Below, in pieces: positions 22,966-36,585 of a DNA stretch of 64,000 nucleotides. Every line of letters starts with the position of its first letter. Within the stretch, counting starts at the first letter, position 1. The stretch is taken from NCBI RefSeq assembly GCF_043641665.1, contig NC_092193.1, positions 17,980,817 through 18,044,816 on the forward strand. Reading direction: 5' to 3'. The translations under genes were made by a program, and so were the position numbers. The notes below the pieces were generated by a model. The model was not told the origin of the DNA. It made no database searches and saw only the letters and a list, made by a program, of their open reading frames with translations. The DNA comes from Enoplosus armatus (Eukaryota > Chordata > Actinopteri > Centrarchiformes > Enoplosidae).

Positions 22966-23618
22966 AGTAGCCTTTTCGGAAAGCTACGGTACATCCAACT
23001 TGGCTCTTAATAATACAGAAGTGCTTGAAAACCAAACAAATAGTGTTATATTGTCAGTGACCAGTATTTTATTCCTCACATGACCGACTCCGTAATCATA
23101 CAACCATACTTTCCCAACTCTACAATCCATCCCATCTGACGTGAACGTTGCACAAACACAGTCTCCCACAGCCTCTAGCATGGACTCTGAAGTGTTGTTC
23201 TGCAGCCAATAAAAGCCTCTCAGCTCGCATGAGTCCAAATCCACGCCATTTGAAAAACCTTCATGTGGTCTCTGGAGTCGCAGTTTCTCGTAAACCACAT
23301 GGTCTCATCTTTGTGCATGTGATTGTATATATATATGTACATTTGTAGTGTGTGTGTGTGTGCGTGTGTGTCTGAGGTCGCATGTGTGCATGTATTCACT
23401 CCCACAGAGACCCTCAGTCTGTTGGCCATAGTACTGTGCTGTCCAACGATCAGGACTTGTGTAGCAGTTTCCCCGAAGAGACATTTATGCTAAAGTTTTC
23501 ATGTGAGCTGTGCTTGCAGACAATGCAATGATCTGTCTTATAAACTTCCTCCTGCCAAAATGATTAATTCAGTATTTTGCCTTTGGGTCCAAGTTCATTA
23601 AAACACTGTGTTAATCTT

Positions 23619-23621
<3 letters not shown>

Positions 23622-23658
<37 letters not shown>
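23622..23658. repeat. (GT)n microsatellite followed by a G-rich run
   Basis: About 18 GT units, then GGGGTGAGGGGGGGGGG to about 23674. Confidence 0.95.
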
Positions 23659-23660
<2 letters not shown>

Positions 23661-24705
23661 GTGAGGGGGGGGGGCTTATGTCTTATTTTGGATTTCTTTG
23701 GCTATGACTAATCACTGCGTGCTGACTGAGTGATCAGTGATGCTGTATGTGCCCTTACGTGACGCTGGGTCCCTGGGTGGGCTTTTAGAAAAACAATAGG
23801 CCATGTTATACATTGACAAAAGCTTATTTTCACTGACTCATCAGGTAATTCACAGACCCTGTGTGGAAGGAAAAGCCAGGCAAGAGAAATAAAAGACTCA
23901 TGACAAAAGCTCTGATGCATCATGGGTAGGTAAGACTGCACTGCCATCCGTGGATGTGTGTTGCTCCACACTGAAGCAGCCACTGTACTCGCGGACTCCT
24001 CAGGCTTGCTTTCTGACATACCCCATAAGCAATTTAATTCCTCCAGAGTTACTTTGTGCTACAGTCCTATCCACTCGAGAGCCTTGACATCATTAATCCA
24101 TTAAACTTTAAATTCCAGAGGATTTTTAGCCCTCCTGCTCCCAGATTAGCAGTTCAGTGCGTTTCTGTGTCAGTTCACTGGGTTGAAATTAATTTCTCGA
24201 CTAATTTAGTAATTGCACGCCAAAGCTTTTTATCTGTGTGGAGGATGAGCCGCACCACACTGCCGCTATACTGCAGGCAGGTTAGATGTTTGGAAAAGCT
24301 GCGGTTGTGTTCACTCTGCAAACACGGGCTTATTATTACACTTTTGGCTTCAATAGTAGCCTGCTCATAACACCTCATGCACAGGCAAATAACTGACTGA
24401 CCCGATCAAAGCCGGCAGAAAAATAGACATTTTCTATTCAATCTGTGAGATCCAGATTGTAGAATATTGCACGCTGCGACCTGTCACTGCGAGAAAGCCT
24501 GCATCAGTATGTAGACGCTGAAACATGATAATTTGCACAAGCTTTAAACCACTTTCTCTGAATGTCTGCTCTAACTGTGAGTACTGTATTATACAGGATG
24601 GCTGCTCTGGATAAGTGCTTGATTCACCGCTACAGCCTGCTTTGCCCATTATGGATAAGCTCCTCTGACACACTGATGTGGAGGCTACTTCTGTCATATG
24701 CTGTC

Positions 24706-24708
<3 letters not shown>

Positions 24709-24744
<36 letters not shown>
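24709..24744. repeat. (TG)18 microsatellite
   Basis: Pure TG array with a short CT tract 100 bases downstream. Confidence 0.95.
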
Positions 24745-24747
<3 letters not shown>

Positions 24748-27700
24748 AGACTCAGTGTGAACACGCTCTTAGATCTGTGGGTGGTGTGGGCTGTAATGAG
24801 GGAGGGGTGTGATGTGGGCACGTGTGATGATGAGTGATTCTCAATCCTTCTCTCTCTCTCTCTCTCTCCCTCGATCCCCTTCCCATTTACAGTGTGAGTC
24901 ACTGTGTCTCCCTTGGCGCCCCCGCCACTCTCCAGAGAGGATGTAGACACACAAACACACACACCAATGACAGTTTTGTGCTGGCACGGGACGGCTGGAC
25001 ACTGTCCCCGCTGATCACCGACCACGTCTGACATCTCTGCCTCTCAGCGTGACTCGAGTTCGCCGGGGTCGGGGGCGTCATGCATCACCCAAAAAAAACT
25101 GGGTGTCTCCTCAGCCATGTATCCGCCAGCTTACAGCCTCTGAAAAACATGACAGCACTTGAAATGCACATCGGCGCTGTTGTGACACTGACTAGAATTA
25201 CACTAAATTACCAGTTTGTAGTGAGGTGTAATAACAGCACTGCTAGTCATTGTTCCCATGACGCCGGCTGCGTCGCTTCACTCATATGAGGCCCATCTGC
25301 TGGCAGAGGTGTGCAGCTCTGTCTCACAAGGCGTGCATGGACGTGAGGTGCACCCTGTTATCACAGCTCACACACACACACACCCATGCGTGCTTGCCTG
25401 TATGCCTGAGGTGTGAGAGTTGTGATAATGGTGTGCCTTGCAAACCCAGTCATCATGTGTCACTTCTGACAGCCATTGCTCGCCTCCTCTGCTTGCATAC
25501 ACAGGCATACACACACACACCGTCACAAATATGTGTGATTGTTGTCACAAAGGTATGAACAACAGAAAGGAGAAGGCTGACAGGTTGTGATGAGGAAACG
25601 TGTTGTCTTCTCACACAAGCCACAAAACTCAGAAGCACATGCTATTCAGACATTTAGGAATACCTTGAACATCTTGTAGCCACATTGAGAAATGTTTGTG
25701 TCCTTTCTCAGCCTCTTTCAGCCGAGCACATCTTCCACAGAGACAGATACAAAGTTATCGTCTGTTGATAATACTCATGGTGTGACCTCAGGTCTTGGGG
25801 CGACTTTCTAAGATGGCATTTGTGCAGCCAGTGCCTGGTGTTGTGCAGTTGGTTAGAGCGTTGTTTTCTCTGCCATCATCCCTAGTCATCCCTAATCCTG
25901 TGACTGCAGCTGTACACACAATGGGTAATCCCATCATGACTCAATTGTGTGTGGAAATAAAGACACACGTTGGCCATGAGGAGGAGAGTTATTTGTTAGA
26001 GCTCAAAGGGGACCGGGTCTGTTGTTGTGCGTTCACTGGGGACTGGTGAATTGTATTAAATGTTCACCTGCCAATGCGGCCTCTGCTTGGATGGGGTCCA
26101 ACATGGCTCCTGCTGCTGCTGGAGGAGGAGGCAAGGCTTTTTTTCCCCTCCATGAATAAAAGGTGTCACTCTTTTCAAAGAATTGGAGTTGCTGCATAAT
26201 ACAGACTAATGCGCATGGTTAACAATACACCTCACATGGCAAACACCAGCTTTCCTCAGGGTGAAAGAGCTTTTTATCCGGCCTGTGCCTTTTGCAAAAT
26301 GTGTTATTGAAGAGACAGACAGAAGTGAATTAGGACGTTTTCGCAAGCAGGTTATGTGCTCAGGGAAAAAAGTCCAAACTGTAGCCTGTAATTGCAGTAC
26401 AGTGGCGGACCGTTTCACTGAGGGATTTCCTGTTTACAGAGGGATACCAAGCACAGCATGAAAACTCAGTACAACCACAGGCTGTCTAAGTTGATGCCTG
26501 TTTGTGGTGCACGGAGCCACTGACCATGCTTGTATGTGTCAGCCTGCCTTGGCCCCTATTTCTGCTCCTGCTTCACTGAATTTTGTGCACTGGCTCAGAT
26601 AATGAACAGTCCAACCCAAGGGGGACAATTAGCTTCTTAATGTGTCTGATCTGATAGACGTTTGCTCTTGTGAGTGGAAATCCTGTGGAGGAGCGAGCGC
26701 TGCCACGTTAAGGCCGTTTGCAGCCTATGAGGCTGGCACCGTGACACAGAGAGGATCAAACTTAAAACACAAGCCTTCTGTCTGATACCGCCGTGTCTCT
26801 CGGCTGTACAAGGAACATGAACCCCGCTATGCTTTTGGGATTTGCTGTCTGAAGATTTTTTTTTTCTTGCACAGTGCACCCCCACAGATTCCCACTGCAC
26901 TTAACACTCGAAGCCGGCAATTGCCTCGAGGAGTTGAATCCAGTACCTTTTGTCTGGAAACCCCCTTGACACACCAATCAGGCAAAGAGGCAGGGCAGAC
27001 GCTTGGAATTTTAATCAAAAAGAGAATATTGAATTTGTAGAATTTGAAAATGTGCCTCTCAAACAAAATGCTCCCAACCCTCTTTGATATGGAAAGCTAC
27101 TACTCCTCCCTCCCTCCTTCATGAATTAAATTATTTTTCCTGTCTGTACAGTTGAGTACCGCGGGGCACTATGACCCTCATTACATGAGTTGTACATATG
27201 AGAGAAAAGCCTCCACATCTCTTTATTTGCCCTTCATTTTTTAGTCTATTTATTTTCTCCTGAGTCTCTACTGTACAATGACTCCCCAGCCGAGCAGCGA
27301 CACGGTGGTGCTCCGTGCTGACAGGGTGTTAAATGGGTTTGTGAAGAGGTCTGGAGGTTATATAAGATTAACAATTGAGTGTAATTAATTACTGTATAGT
27401 TCACAATGTGTACGTCAAGCTATATTGAGATTAAACCCCCCCAGCAAAAAAAAAAGGGAGTAAGACTCGCTCTGTTATAAGTCAAAATCATAGCAGCCAA
27501 ATGTCTTTTAGAAGTCTGAGATACTATGAAACCTAGCTTGTCGTTTGATCTTAACAGCTTTCTGTGTTCCTGAACGCCTCCAGTTTTTCTACTCCGAATA
27601 TTTAGTCTTATTTTTGTTCATTGCCTTTGCCTTTAGTACAGTGGAGGTTTCTAATTTGTATTTTCAAGTACGTTTCTGCAGTATACACATTTAAAAAAAG

Positions 27701-28125
27701 GCAATACATTCATATAATGCCACCAAATGTTTAGAGGATGGGTGCCTTCACAGATTGTAGTCAGGACTGACAGTCAGACAGCATGTGCAGAGGTGACAAG
27801 CTAGAGATCTATGTCTGTGATATCTGAATGGGTCAGAATACAGAATTGCATACAACATTACTTTTGTCCTCTGAGCCATGTGTCAGATTTTAAAACTGAA
27901 GGTAAACAAGTTCACCTTTCCTGTCCGGTGTCCTTTGTTTACAGTCTACAAAGGTTAGCACACAGCAGCAAGCCTCTAATCTAGCTGGTAAAATAACTCC
28001 ACATAATCAAATACTGTGGTAGTAACAATGTGTCAAAGTGTTTTACAGTTAAACTGTCTTGCTTTGAAAATAATCTAAGTTAGAGAAATACTCTTTATCA
28101 CTTCAAAATAACCACTGACACATTT

Positions 28126-28746
28126 TAATGTAGTTCACTTTATCTTCCCTCCACTTTTTATTGCAAGTCTTATATTTTTATTTTGAGCTGTTTGAGATCA
28201 TTTGTAAATTTCTAATGATGGCAAACATCCTGAAATACATTTTAGTTATACTTAAAAATGCATTAACTGATTTGTTTTATACATCTTGCAACATTAGCAT
28301 TGATTTGGAGTTATGTTTCTGGCCACAAGGCGAATGTAAATCCAATATTTACTCTACTTTTAGCTCTATTTTGCTCTCCGACAACGTCAGCGGGAAATAT
28401 CTGGCTCTTTAGCTACTAAATGCTCCACTATGTTCACCAGCTAGTCGCTAACTGTATCTGTCTTTTGGTGCTGGGCAGGTAGGACACAGTGGGTTTAGAG
28501 CTTTTTTGTTGAAAACAGCGGCCTGCTGCAGCTGAAAACAACTCGGTTAGAGCGGAGAGAGTGAACCAAAAAAGCAAATTTGCGAGCCATAAAACCAAAA
28601 CAATGAGCTAAAAGACACTAAAACACTCCATAGAGCTGAGTGGAACTGCAGAGTTGGTGATTATACCCTGCGGGTTCGTCACCACAAGTGTCACGTAGTC
28701 ATATGATCCATTGCTGATGTAAAATATTGATTATAGCAGCTTTAAA
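28126..28746 (+). mobile_element. R1 dispersed element, copy B (longest)
   Basis: This is the most complete R1 copy. The left half (about 28140-28465) includes TTTAGCTCTATTTTGCTC, TTTAGCTACTAAATGCTCCA and CTATGTTCACCAGCTAGTCG; minus-strand versions occur at 12225-12310 and 36440-36585. The right half (28466-28746) includes GGTGCTGGGCAGGTAGGACA, TTGAAAACAGCGGCCTGCTG, AAAACCAAAACAATGAGCTA and GCGGGTTCGTCACCACAAGT, ending AGCAGCTTTAAAG. The left boundary is uncertain. Confidence 0.75.
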
Positions 28747-31603
28747 GACATTGCTGTCATTAACTGGCTTTAACGATGGACAATAAAAACTGGGTGGTCT
28801 AGGGCTACTCTCCCCATCTGTATGCTAATGACCTAATTACCTACTACGGAGTCAGTTGCTCACATCACTTGGGTTAATGTAGAACCACACAACTGGTGAC
28901 AACAATATAGTTGTTTTCACATACTGTATATTCGTCCACAGGATGAAAAAAGGGATTTTCACGTGTGAAGTTGGAGCACTTTAAAATTTCCTCGTAACAC
29001 AAAACTTTAAACACATATGAAGCATGTTCAGTTTTTCCACCTTGACCTTATTTTATTAAATTATATGCAATGGGACCATATCTCCCTGTTATTTTAGCAT
29101 GGGTAGATGTAAAGATTTTATCTATTACTTTGAATGACCTGGTCCCTCGTTACTGCTGAGGCTTTTGCTCTCTTACGAGCATGTGAACTTTCTGCAAGTC
29201 TCAGCTGAAAGTCTTTTTGCCTTTTCCCTGATCGAAACTAAAGATTAAAGGTGCTTTTGCTGTCAGGGCCCCTATGAGGAGCTCAGGCTGCCATGTTTTA
29301 AATTACTTCTTATACTGTGTTTTAATTTCTTATTCCCTTTATTTGTTTCCCTGCCTATTAGAGTTACTTATTTATTCATTTTTTACATTTTAACCTCAAT
29401 TGTTCTCAATAGATTTTTGTCTTGTCTTCTGAAAAGTGCTACTTCATGAAATATTAGCAACATCATTCTTTGTAAATGGTGTGTGATGCTTATTTTTATG
29501 CACCATAAAATCACAATATGACGCACGTTAAATTAATATTAGTTAAAGGAGATTCAAGGGGTTGTAGGATTTGGTTGAGGTGAGCAGAAGGCTGTAATGT
29601 ATTTTAGTTCTGCTCTAACAGCTACAGTATATGTCTGATGCTCCAGGTTGTGACACTCTGGAGTTACTGTTGGCTAAAACATATGGCGGGCTCTGACTCT
29701 GCTTTGTGGACCCTTTAATTAGCCCAGCGGTCCAAATGAGGTTACTGCAGTGAAGGAAAGAAAGATCTACTGAAGAAATAGAGAGAGAAATCGTGTGTGT
29801 GTGTGTGTGAATGGGGTGATGTGGGGCGGAGGGGTATCCTGAGAGCACAAAATGCTATGCAATTCATTGCTTGGTTATGTAAGGGATCAATAGTGAAGAA
29901 ACTGTAAGAGAACTCAAGTTCCCCCCCTACCCGTACACACACATGCAAATAATTGTTCTCCTCTGAAGTTCATGGCTAATTGTTTCTCAGGAGAGGTGCC
30001 TGGCATCCTCTGCTGCTCCTGCAGTGGAAACAGAGATGGTGTTGCATGCTGTGTTGTCAGACATGCACAGGAAGAACTTCATGGCTTTACTAGACCTGAA
30101 GTCTTATTAACGTTAAAGTCCAACTGAAACTAAATCGCATGGTTCTCTTCTTTTACCGCATTCATGTCTGCTCTGAAAATCACATGTCCTTAGCTCTCCA
30201 TTGAAGAAAAAAAAAATCAGAAACCAAAACCAGAACATTTATATTTCATACTCTTGGTTTCATGAGTGAAGGCAGATTTTTCATCTCCCAGCAGTCAGCC
30301 AACACAACGCCTCAACGGTTTTGCTAAAACGATTAAATGCAGGCCGACTTTACGGTTCAACATCGGCCCTGAGTAGGCAAGACAGCAGCGACTTTAGCGG
30401 TTCTTGGTCTGTCCCTTTTTCTGATTTTGCGCAGAATACATACCCAAGTTCTCCCACACTACATCGCTCCAACGTACCGTGGAGTGGCTACCAGTGGCTG
30501 CTCGAATCCACTTCGCTGCTGCAATACTGCTGCTGGTTTACGTAGATGGAGAACTTGTTTTCATACAGCCAATGAAATCATTTCACTTTACACTTTGTAT
30601 TTGCATAAGACATTAATGTCACTGTTCTATCATAGGCAGACGACCATTTACTTATATATATATATAAGGATACGTCTTGTCCTGCACCATAGCTTGTTGA
30701 ACAAGCAACCAAACACTCACAGGACTGCTGTCAGTTTCCCTGAAGACCATTCTTCTTTTAAAGTGGAACTTTTAAAATCTGTTTAGAGTTCTTGCAGAAT
30801 GTGAAAGAAGTCGTATCAGGCCCCTCTGTAATCCTCTTTGCTTGAGGCTAGCGGCTAGCAGCTACATTAGCTGCTACCTGTTTTCAAGTCCGGCCCTACT
30901 GTTCTGTGATTGGCTAGTACTCGTTACTTTGACGTGTCCTTGTGATTGGATGCTAGCTGTGAGCGTGGCTGACGCAACCAAACTGTTGGTGGTCGAGTTG
31001 CATTGTGGCTAATGAAGGTGCCAGGTTTTTAGAATTGCATGGAATTAAAAATGACAATTTTGAATGTTATAGGGCTGCAATGCTAAAATTACTTTTTTCA
31101 TAAGTTGTGACTGCAATAAAAAAAGCATGACTAATTGTGATCATCGCCTTAACTGACATCCAAACGCTTCTACAGGAAAACAAAATATACACTAATATAT
31201 ACAAAGTTTGAATGCTGTTCGGAAACCCAGCTGAGTACAGTGCAGTGAAGAACCGGCATTTCACTGAACTGAATGTCTATATATGTGTGTCAGAAAGCCA
31301 ACATCATGCACTGTGGAACTCTACATGACACCTGTCAAGACGGGGAAATGGCTGTTCTCTGTTTTCCAACTCCCCTGCTCCATCAGGATGGCCTTGTTCC
31401 TCTTCTCACTGTAGAGACAGAATATCACAGGTTTTCCCTCTTCTTACATCTCTTTCATTCTCACTCTCTTGTCTTATTTCTGCCCTGTTGCTCTCTCTTT
31501 TGCACTCTTATGTCTCTCTTTCATTCCCCTTCTCTTTTGTCTTATTTCCTAGCTTTTGCTCTCTCTCTTGCACTCTGTTGCCTTCTGTCTCTTTTTGTTT
31601 TCT

Positions 31604-31647
<44 letters not shown>

Positions 31648-33130
31648 TCTCTCTGTCTTTCTGGCCTGCTCGGCTTCACCTCCTTCCTCTCAGCTCAGCT
31701 GCTCTGGGATTGTCCCTGATCACTGGACATCAAAATATCTTCTCCTCATTGTTGCCCTGTGTTCCCCTCATCTCGACCATGTAATATTAAAGTCAGAGGG
31801 GACAGCCCTGCTGTTTTCAATGAGTGCTTGTTCACGGCGGAGGGAAAAAAGACAGAGAGCCGGAGAGGGGAAAGCGATGTCACCCATAGCCGAGCCAGCG
31901 AGATGAATGCACTTTGACTAAATCTCCCCTTTAGCCACTTATTATTATTCAGAAAGTCCAAACCCTGCTCTACCACAGCTCTAAAACTGCATATAAAATG
32001 TGAGGGATGCATTTGTAGACCACAAACAAAGCTTTTTAAAGCAAAAGTGAGATTGAGAACAAGCTTTGACCTTTTTGACTGATTATGTGCTTTGATTACT
32101 ACTGTACATCTGCCATAAATGCAACAGATTGCCAAATGTGAATGACAATTTTCCTGTGGAGATTTGAAATTTGGATCGGCCATTGAATTTCATGTTCCTG
32201 CTTGACGGGTAACCAACTGTTTTTGGGAGTAAATGAAACCCTCACATTCACCCATTATCAAGAAAACCATAGGGGACTGCCTGCTGGGAGAGAAAACACT
32301 GACTTTTATTATGGGTCCCTCTGTAGTGCAGCCCACCAATGAGGCTACATAGCAGCACATGTGCAATTAACGCAGGACAGATGGTCCAAGTTCACATCAA
32401 ATAAATGCTGGAAATGAAGTGATGGGGAGGGAAGCCCGCATCGGCCCATGGGGCCCGCCACGGCCTCACTGTCACTGATGCGTTGTTCAATTTGACATGT
32501 TTGATCAGGTGACTCCATGCAAGTGTAGCCACTTTGAATTTGAAATGCATGCCACAGAGTATTTACAGTACAGCACCCCCCTGTGTTTTGTAACACAGGT
32601 GGATCCGCATTACAAAATCTATAATTTTATATTACTCTCATACATTATGCATGCGACATGCCATTAGTGAAGACAGGTAGGGGTAGGGCTTGGGGGGGGT
32701 TTAATGAATTTTTCAGTTCATGATGATTGGAGGATTTGCATTTGCGGGAGGTGACATTGTGTTTGTTCTGGAAAATTGGTTGAGATTAAGGTTCACGGTC
32801 ATGGTGTGCCTGTACCAGCTAATACAGTTATAAAGAACTGGGAAACATCAGGTTGTGGTATATGCGTTGTGATCCTTGTATTTGGTTAAATTAATTAATC
32901 TCTGCAGTAATCCTGACCCTGTTAAGTCAATTACCTTGTAATGCTGATTACTGATACTGATTAAATACAAATATGACATGTTGTGTTGCACAACGTTGCT
33001 TCACATTGTGTTTGACCATCATGTCATATTGTAGTACACTGTATTATATTTTCATATTTTATGTCCATCATAAGTTAGTACAGTAAGAAATTAACATCCA
33101 CCAACAAATTGCAATTGGAGATCTTGACAG
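28747..33130. other. intergenic DNA
   Basis: No gene is recognised. It has a short GT tract at 29791-29809, an (AT)n at about 30654-30666, and a long CT-rich region with pure (CT)n at 31605-31643. The segment 30840-31010 has GCTAGC-rich blocks that resemble fish repeats, but I found no second copy. The Leu/Ser-rich ORFs at 31.3-31.9 kb are artefacts of the CT tract. Confidence 0.6.
31430..31663. repeat. CT-rich tract with (CT)n microsatellite
   Basis: A pyrimidine-rich region of over 200 bases with imperfect TCTCTTT units leading into a pure CT array at 31605-31643. All reading frames give Leu/Ser or Ser/Phe runs, so nothing here is coding. Confidence 0.9.
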
Positions 33131-33171
33131 TTCTGTCTTGACCTTGAAAACAGCTGTTGACAATCAACAAT

Positions 33172-33373
33172 CTCAACTCAAGGTCCACTCACTTGCTTGT
33201 TCCAGAGCTTTTGACTGAATCACACAGTCTTCATCACCAGGTGGAGGGTGCTCAGTTGTCATGGAGCTGTACATGTAGCAAAGATGAGATGAGACAAACT
33301 CCAACTGCTGATGAAGCCTGTTTGATGTGATGGAAAGCTCTGGAAAAAGCGAGTAAGTGGACTTTGAGTTGAG
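33172..33373. mobile_element. R6 MITE-like element with 40-bp inverted repeats
   Basis: Arms 33172-33211 and 33334-33373 are reverse complements at 36 of 40 positions (outer end CTCAACTCAAGGTCCACT, inner end CCAGAGCTTT). The loop is 122 bp. There is no ORF. The long terminal inverted repeats and small size indicate a non-autonomous DNA transposon, or a structure able to form a hairpin. The interior (GTCTTCAT through GTGCTCAGTTG and ATGGAG) has a diverged relative at about 47790-47880. Confidence 0.75.
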
Positions 33374-33696
33374 ACTGTTTCATCAAATTCTAAGATATCA
33401 CTACAGGGTCTCACAGATCATTGCAGAATTCCATTAAAGTGAAACCAATTTATGGCAGGAGATGAATATATGGTGCTTAAAAACATTAAACGTCAAAGAG
33501 TTTCAACGCTATAAAAGCTACTTTTCTGTCATTAACCACCGCTGCAACATCAACCGCTCACATGAAGGATAGAAGGCCACTTAATGAGCTCTCACACGAA
33601 ACAAAAAGGATCTGTCCGGCTCTTTAACCAGAAAGCTGTACTTAGCGGCTAGTGGCTCTGTGAGGCTGCACTTAGGCACAGCGGTGGTGGATTGTG

Positions 33697-33832
33697 CTAA
33701 ATGTTAACATAAGCATGCTAACATGCTCACAGTGGCAATGCTAATATGCTGATGTTTAGCAGGTATTGATGTTCACCATCTTATTTTAGTGTCTAAGCAT
33801 GCTAATGTTTGCTAATTAGCACGTGACACAGC
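33697..33832 (+). repeat. R3 element fragment
   Basis: The segment GCATGCTAACATGCTCACAG through AATATGCTGATGTTTAGCAG and GCTAATTAGCACGTG matches the left part of the R3 element at 43640-43760. The rest of R3 is missing, so this is a truncated copy. Confidence 0.65.
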
Positions 33833-35084
33833 TTTGTTGATTTTATTGATGAGTGAGAAAGAGGAAGAAAGTTTGACAACAGCTCTAAATCTCGATTTTG
33901 TCAGAATAATATACAACTCTATTTTAATGATAGACTACAATACAACTACAAGAAGTTCAAAGGTTTATTAACGCAAATGTATCTCCAAACTAACTCCAAC
34001 AAAATAATTGCCCTGCCATTGGCAGCTGAACCTAAAATTTAATTTCAGACTGTGCCAGTCCTAGATTTGTTCTGCATGATAATGGTGTAGCCTTCTCCTT
34101 CCTCCAACAAAGAAAAAGACATCAGAGGTCATAAACTGGTTTCTCCATTCGCTACAGACTGTTAATATTCTACCAGAGGCTGTAGTAAAAAATCAAACAG
34201 CCTTCACCAAGAAGAGCAGAATATTTATATCTCACCCTCTGCCTGTACAGCGTCAGTGCTGAGAAGCCGTGATTGTAACTGAAGTGTTGCAATAATGACC
34301 TTGCTTTGGGTATTCAACTAAATATTAATTAGAGGTTGCTGTGTTTATGAGTCAGCTGTGGTCGTTATGCAATCCAGAATTGAAAAAAACTGCCAAGGGT
34401 TTGGATGTGAATTCACCAAAAACACAAATCTGTGAGGTTTGGTGTTTTGGCTGTGCGCAAAATGAAGCTGCTGTTACAGAAACCACATCACCATTTGTCA
34501 GTGCAATGTTTTCTTGACACGAGCTAGGAGATGAAAAATCAATACAGTAAAAAAAAAAGAAGAAGTCTATTCATTGGCAGGTTTAATAGCAAGCTTGTTG
34601 CGTGCCTCTATCATCCTGATGATTTCCTTCAGCACCTGCAGTCACAGAGGAAGCTGTTTGCAGGGGAGGGGAGGCGTTGGAGTCGATAGCATTATGAGCA
34701 TCCTTGCTAATTAACTGTTTCTAGTTCCCTAACCAAAGCCTGCAGTCTCTCTCTCTTCCTCTATCACTCCTGCCCCTCCTCGTGCTCCACAGCCCAGTCT
34801 GATTTGTATTCAGGTGGCTTCCTCTCCTCCCTGTGTGTGACTCTGCAGAGCAGGTGTCCATGGCTGTGGCTCAGACAATGATAGCCCACTGATAAGCTGC
34901 CTCGCACAGACTGATAGGTAGGCAGAGACCCTGTGTTTTCCACTGACGAGAATTAGCTATGCAAGGTCATTTAAATGCAGGGAACATAAACTTGCAGATC
35001 CCCATGGATGTGTACTGTATGTATGCACACGCATTGCCATGTGTGACAGCTATGTGGTTTTATTACTATGAATTTGAGAAACCA

Positions 35085-35292
35085 CATCAAAATCCAAACA
35101 AGGGAGAACGTGTTAATCAGTGAGCTTTAGAGGTGTGAGTAGGCAGATTTCATTATGTTTAGACAGAGATAGGCTTGCTGTTTCCAGTCTTTGCGCTATG
35201 CTATGCTAAGCTGTGGCTTTATATTTATCGTACAGACACGAAAGAGTTATAGATCGTCTCATCTAACTCTCGAAAAGCAAACAAGCATGTTG
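35085..35292 (+). repeat. R2 element fragment
   Basis: The blocks TAGGCAGATTTCATTATG, CTGTTTCCAGTCTTTGCG and CTATGCTAAGCTGTGGC align with the interior of the R2 element at 62140-62250. Neither terminus is preserved. Confidence 0.65.
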
Positions 35293-36439
35293 AACTATTC
35301 CGTGTAGACATTACTGATGTGAATAACCGCATATAAAGAACATTAATAGTTGTCGTCTAGTGTAAGTTACTCTGTTTATAAGTTACTCTGTTTAAGGTCC
35401 CTTCAATGTGTGTTAGCAGCAGCGTCCAATCCGGTGTTTTCAATTTTGTTTACATTTAGATCACGGACTGTACCTTTAAGCCTCGGCAGCGTTATCTTTT
35501 AACAGTTGTCGGACAGATCCCACAGGTCGAAGCGGTCCAGTATTCCCCAGGTGAACCGTTCTGTATGTGATGATATTGTGCTGCCTGATCCTGGCATCCG
35601 GCATGATACCACGGCGATTATCTCCTGTAATCTTTAATAACGTTCCAGGGAGGAAGACAGTGCAATAAGCCGCATCTGCTGTTACTGGCCCTGGCCGAAC
35701 AAGATGCGAGAGAGAGAAAGGGAGAGAGAGAGTTCCTGGTAGGTTTGCTGTGGCAATGAATCCTCTGACCACAGTACAAGGTTAAAACTTCTTGTACCTT
35801 TGTTGGTGCTGTTTATTTTGCAGATGAATTGGGTTCAACTGGTACAAAGCAGTGGCCTCAGGGTTATTAATTGTTCCAAAATGTTACTGTTTACCTTTTT
35901 CTTTTTTGTTAAACATTAGTCAAAGGTTTGGGTGAACTAATGCTCAGAAATTATTTTATTTTGGTTTCAGTGTCTGTGAATTGTGGCGTCAAGATCAGTC
36001 TTTCATTAAAACAAACTAACTTTGTGACTTTGGTCACAGGAGCAATGTTTGTGCCTCAGGGTTTGTCACTCCCCGCTGAGCTGCAACGTTGATGTCAGTG
36101 TGCGCATCTGCGTGTATAATTGAAAAATAACTACATATAAATTATAGCTGCCAAAGCAACAGCATGGCAATGTGATGTAAATGGAAACTGAAAGAAAAGT
36201 ACTAAATTACAACACGTAGTTTGGACCGGCAGAAGTTTAAAGTTGATTTAGTACTTTTGAGAGAAGCTGCTACTAATCTGAAACGGAGATAAGAGATAAA
36301 TGAGACTAATCTCATTGTTCAAAATGCAGACTGAGCAATCGCTGCTCTTCATGACGAACCCACAGAGGCTAATTCATCCCATCTTTGCAGTTGCCCTCAG
36401 CTCTACTGTGCTTTTCAGCATTTATTCAGATAAATGTTG

Positions 36440-36585
36440 ACAAATGACAAAGTTAGCAACTATCTGGTGAACATAGTGGATCATTTAGCTGCTAAAGAAC
36501 CAGTCCTCCAACCCTCAGTGGTTTGTGGAGACCAAATCAGAGCTAAAAGGGAAGTGAATATTGGACTTATGTTTGTTTAACAAGG
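36440..36585 (-). repeat. R1 element fragment (left half, minus strand)
   Basis: GTTAGCAACTATCTGGTGAA, CATAGTGGATCATTTAGCTG and GAGCTAAAAGGGAAGTGAAT are reverse complements of the left half of R1 copy B (28310-28440), with moderate divergence. Confidence 0.7.

Larger units (their letters stand above)
21802..28125. other. intergenic DNA with repeats and microsatellites
   Basis: No coding exon is recognised. It holds an R3 element on the minus strand (22632-22965), GT tracts at 23346-23370, 23622-23658 and 24709-24744, a CT tract near 24850-24868, and short CA tracts near 25370-25384 and 25507-25520. Sequence from 25.5 to 28.1 kb looks unique. Confidence 0.65.

Noticed and set aside
25840..25880. 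GTGCAGTTGGTTAGAGCG, resembling a tRNA D-arm/A-box
   Set aside because: No matching B-box (GGTTCGANTCC) or cloverleaf follows, so no tRNA or tRNA-derived SINE can be supported.
31273..31906. Overlapping ORFs of 98-148 aa rich in Leu and Ser
   Set aside because: Produced by the CT microsatellite and the pyrimidine-rich flank; three frames give the same kind of low-complexity product.
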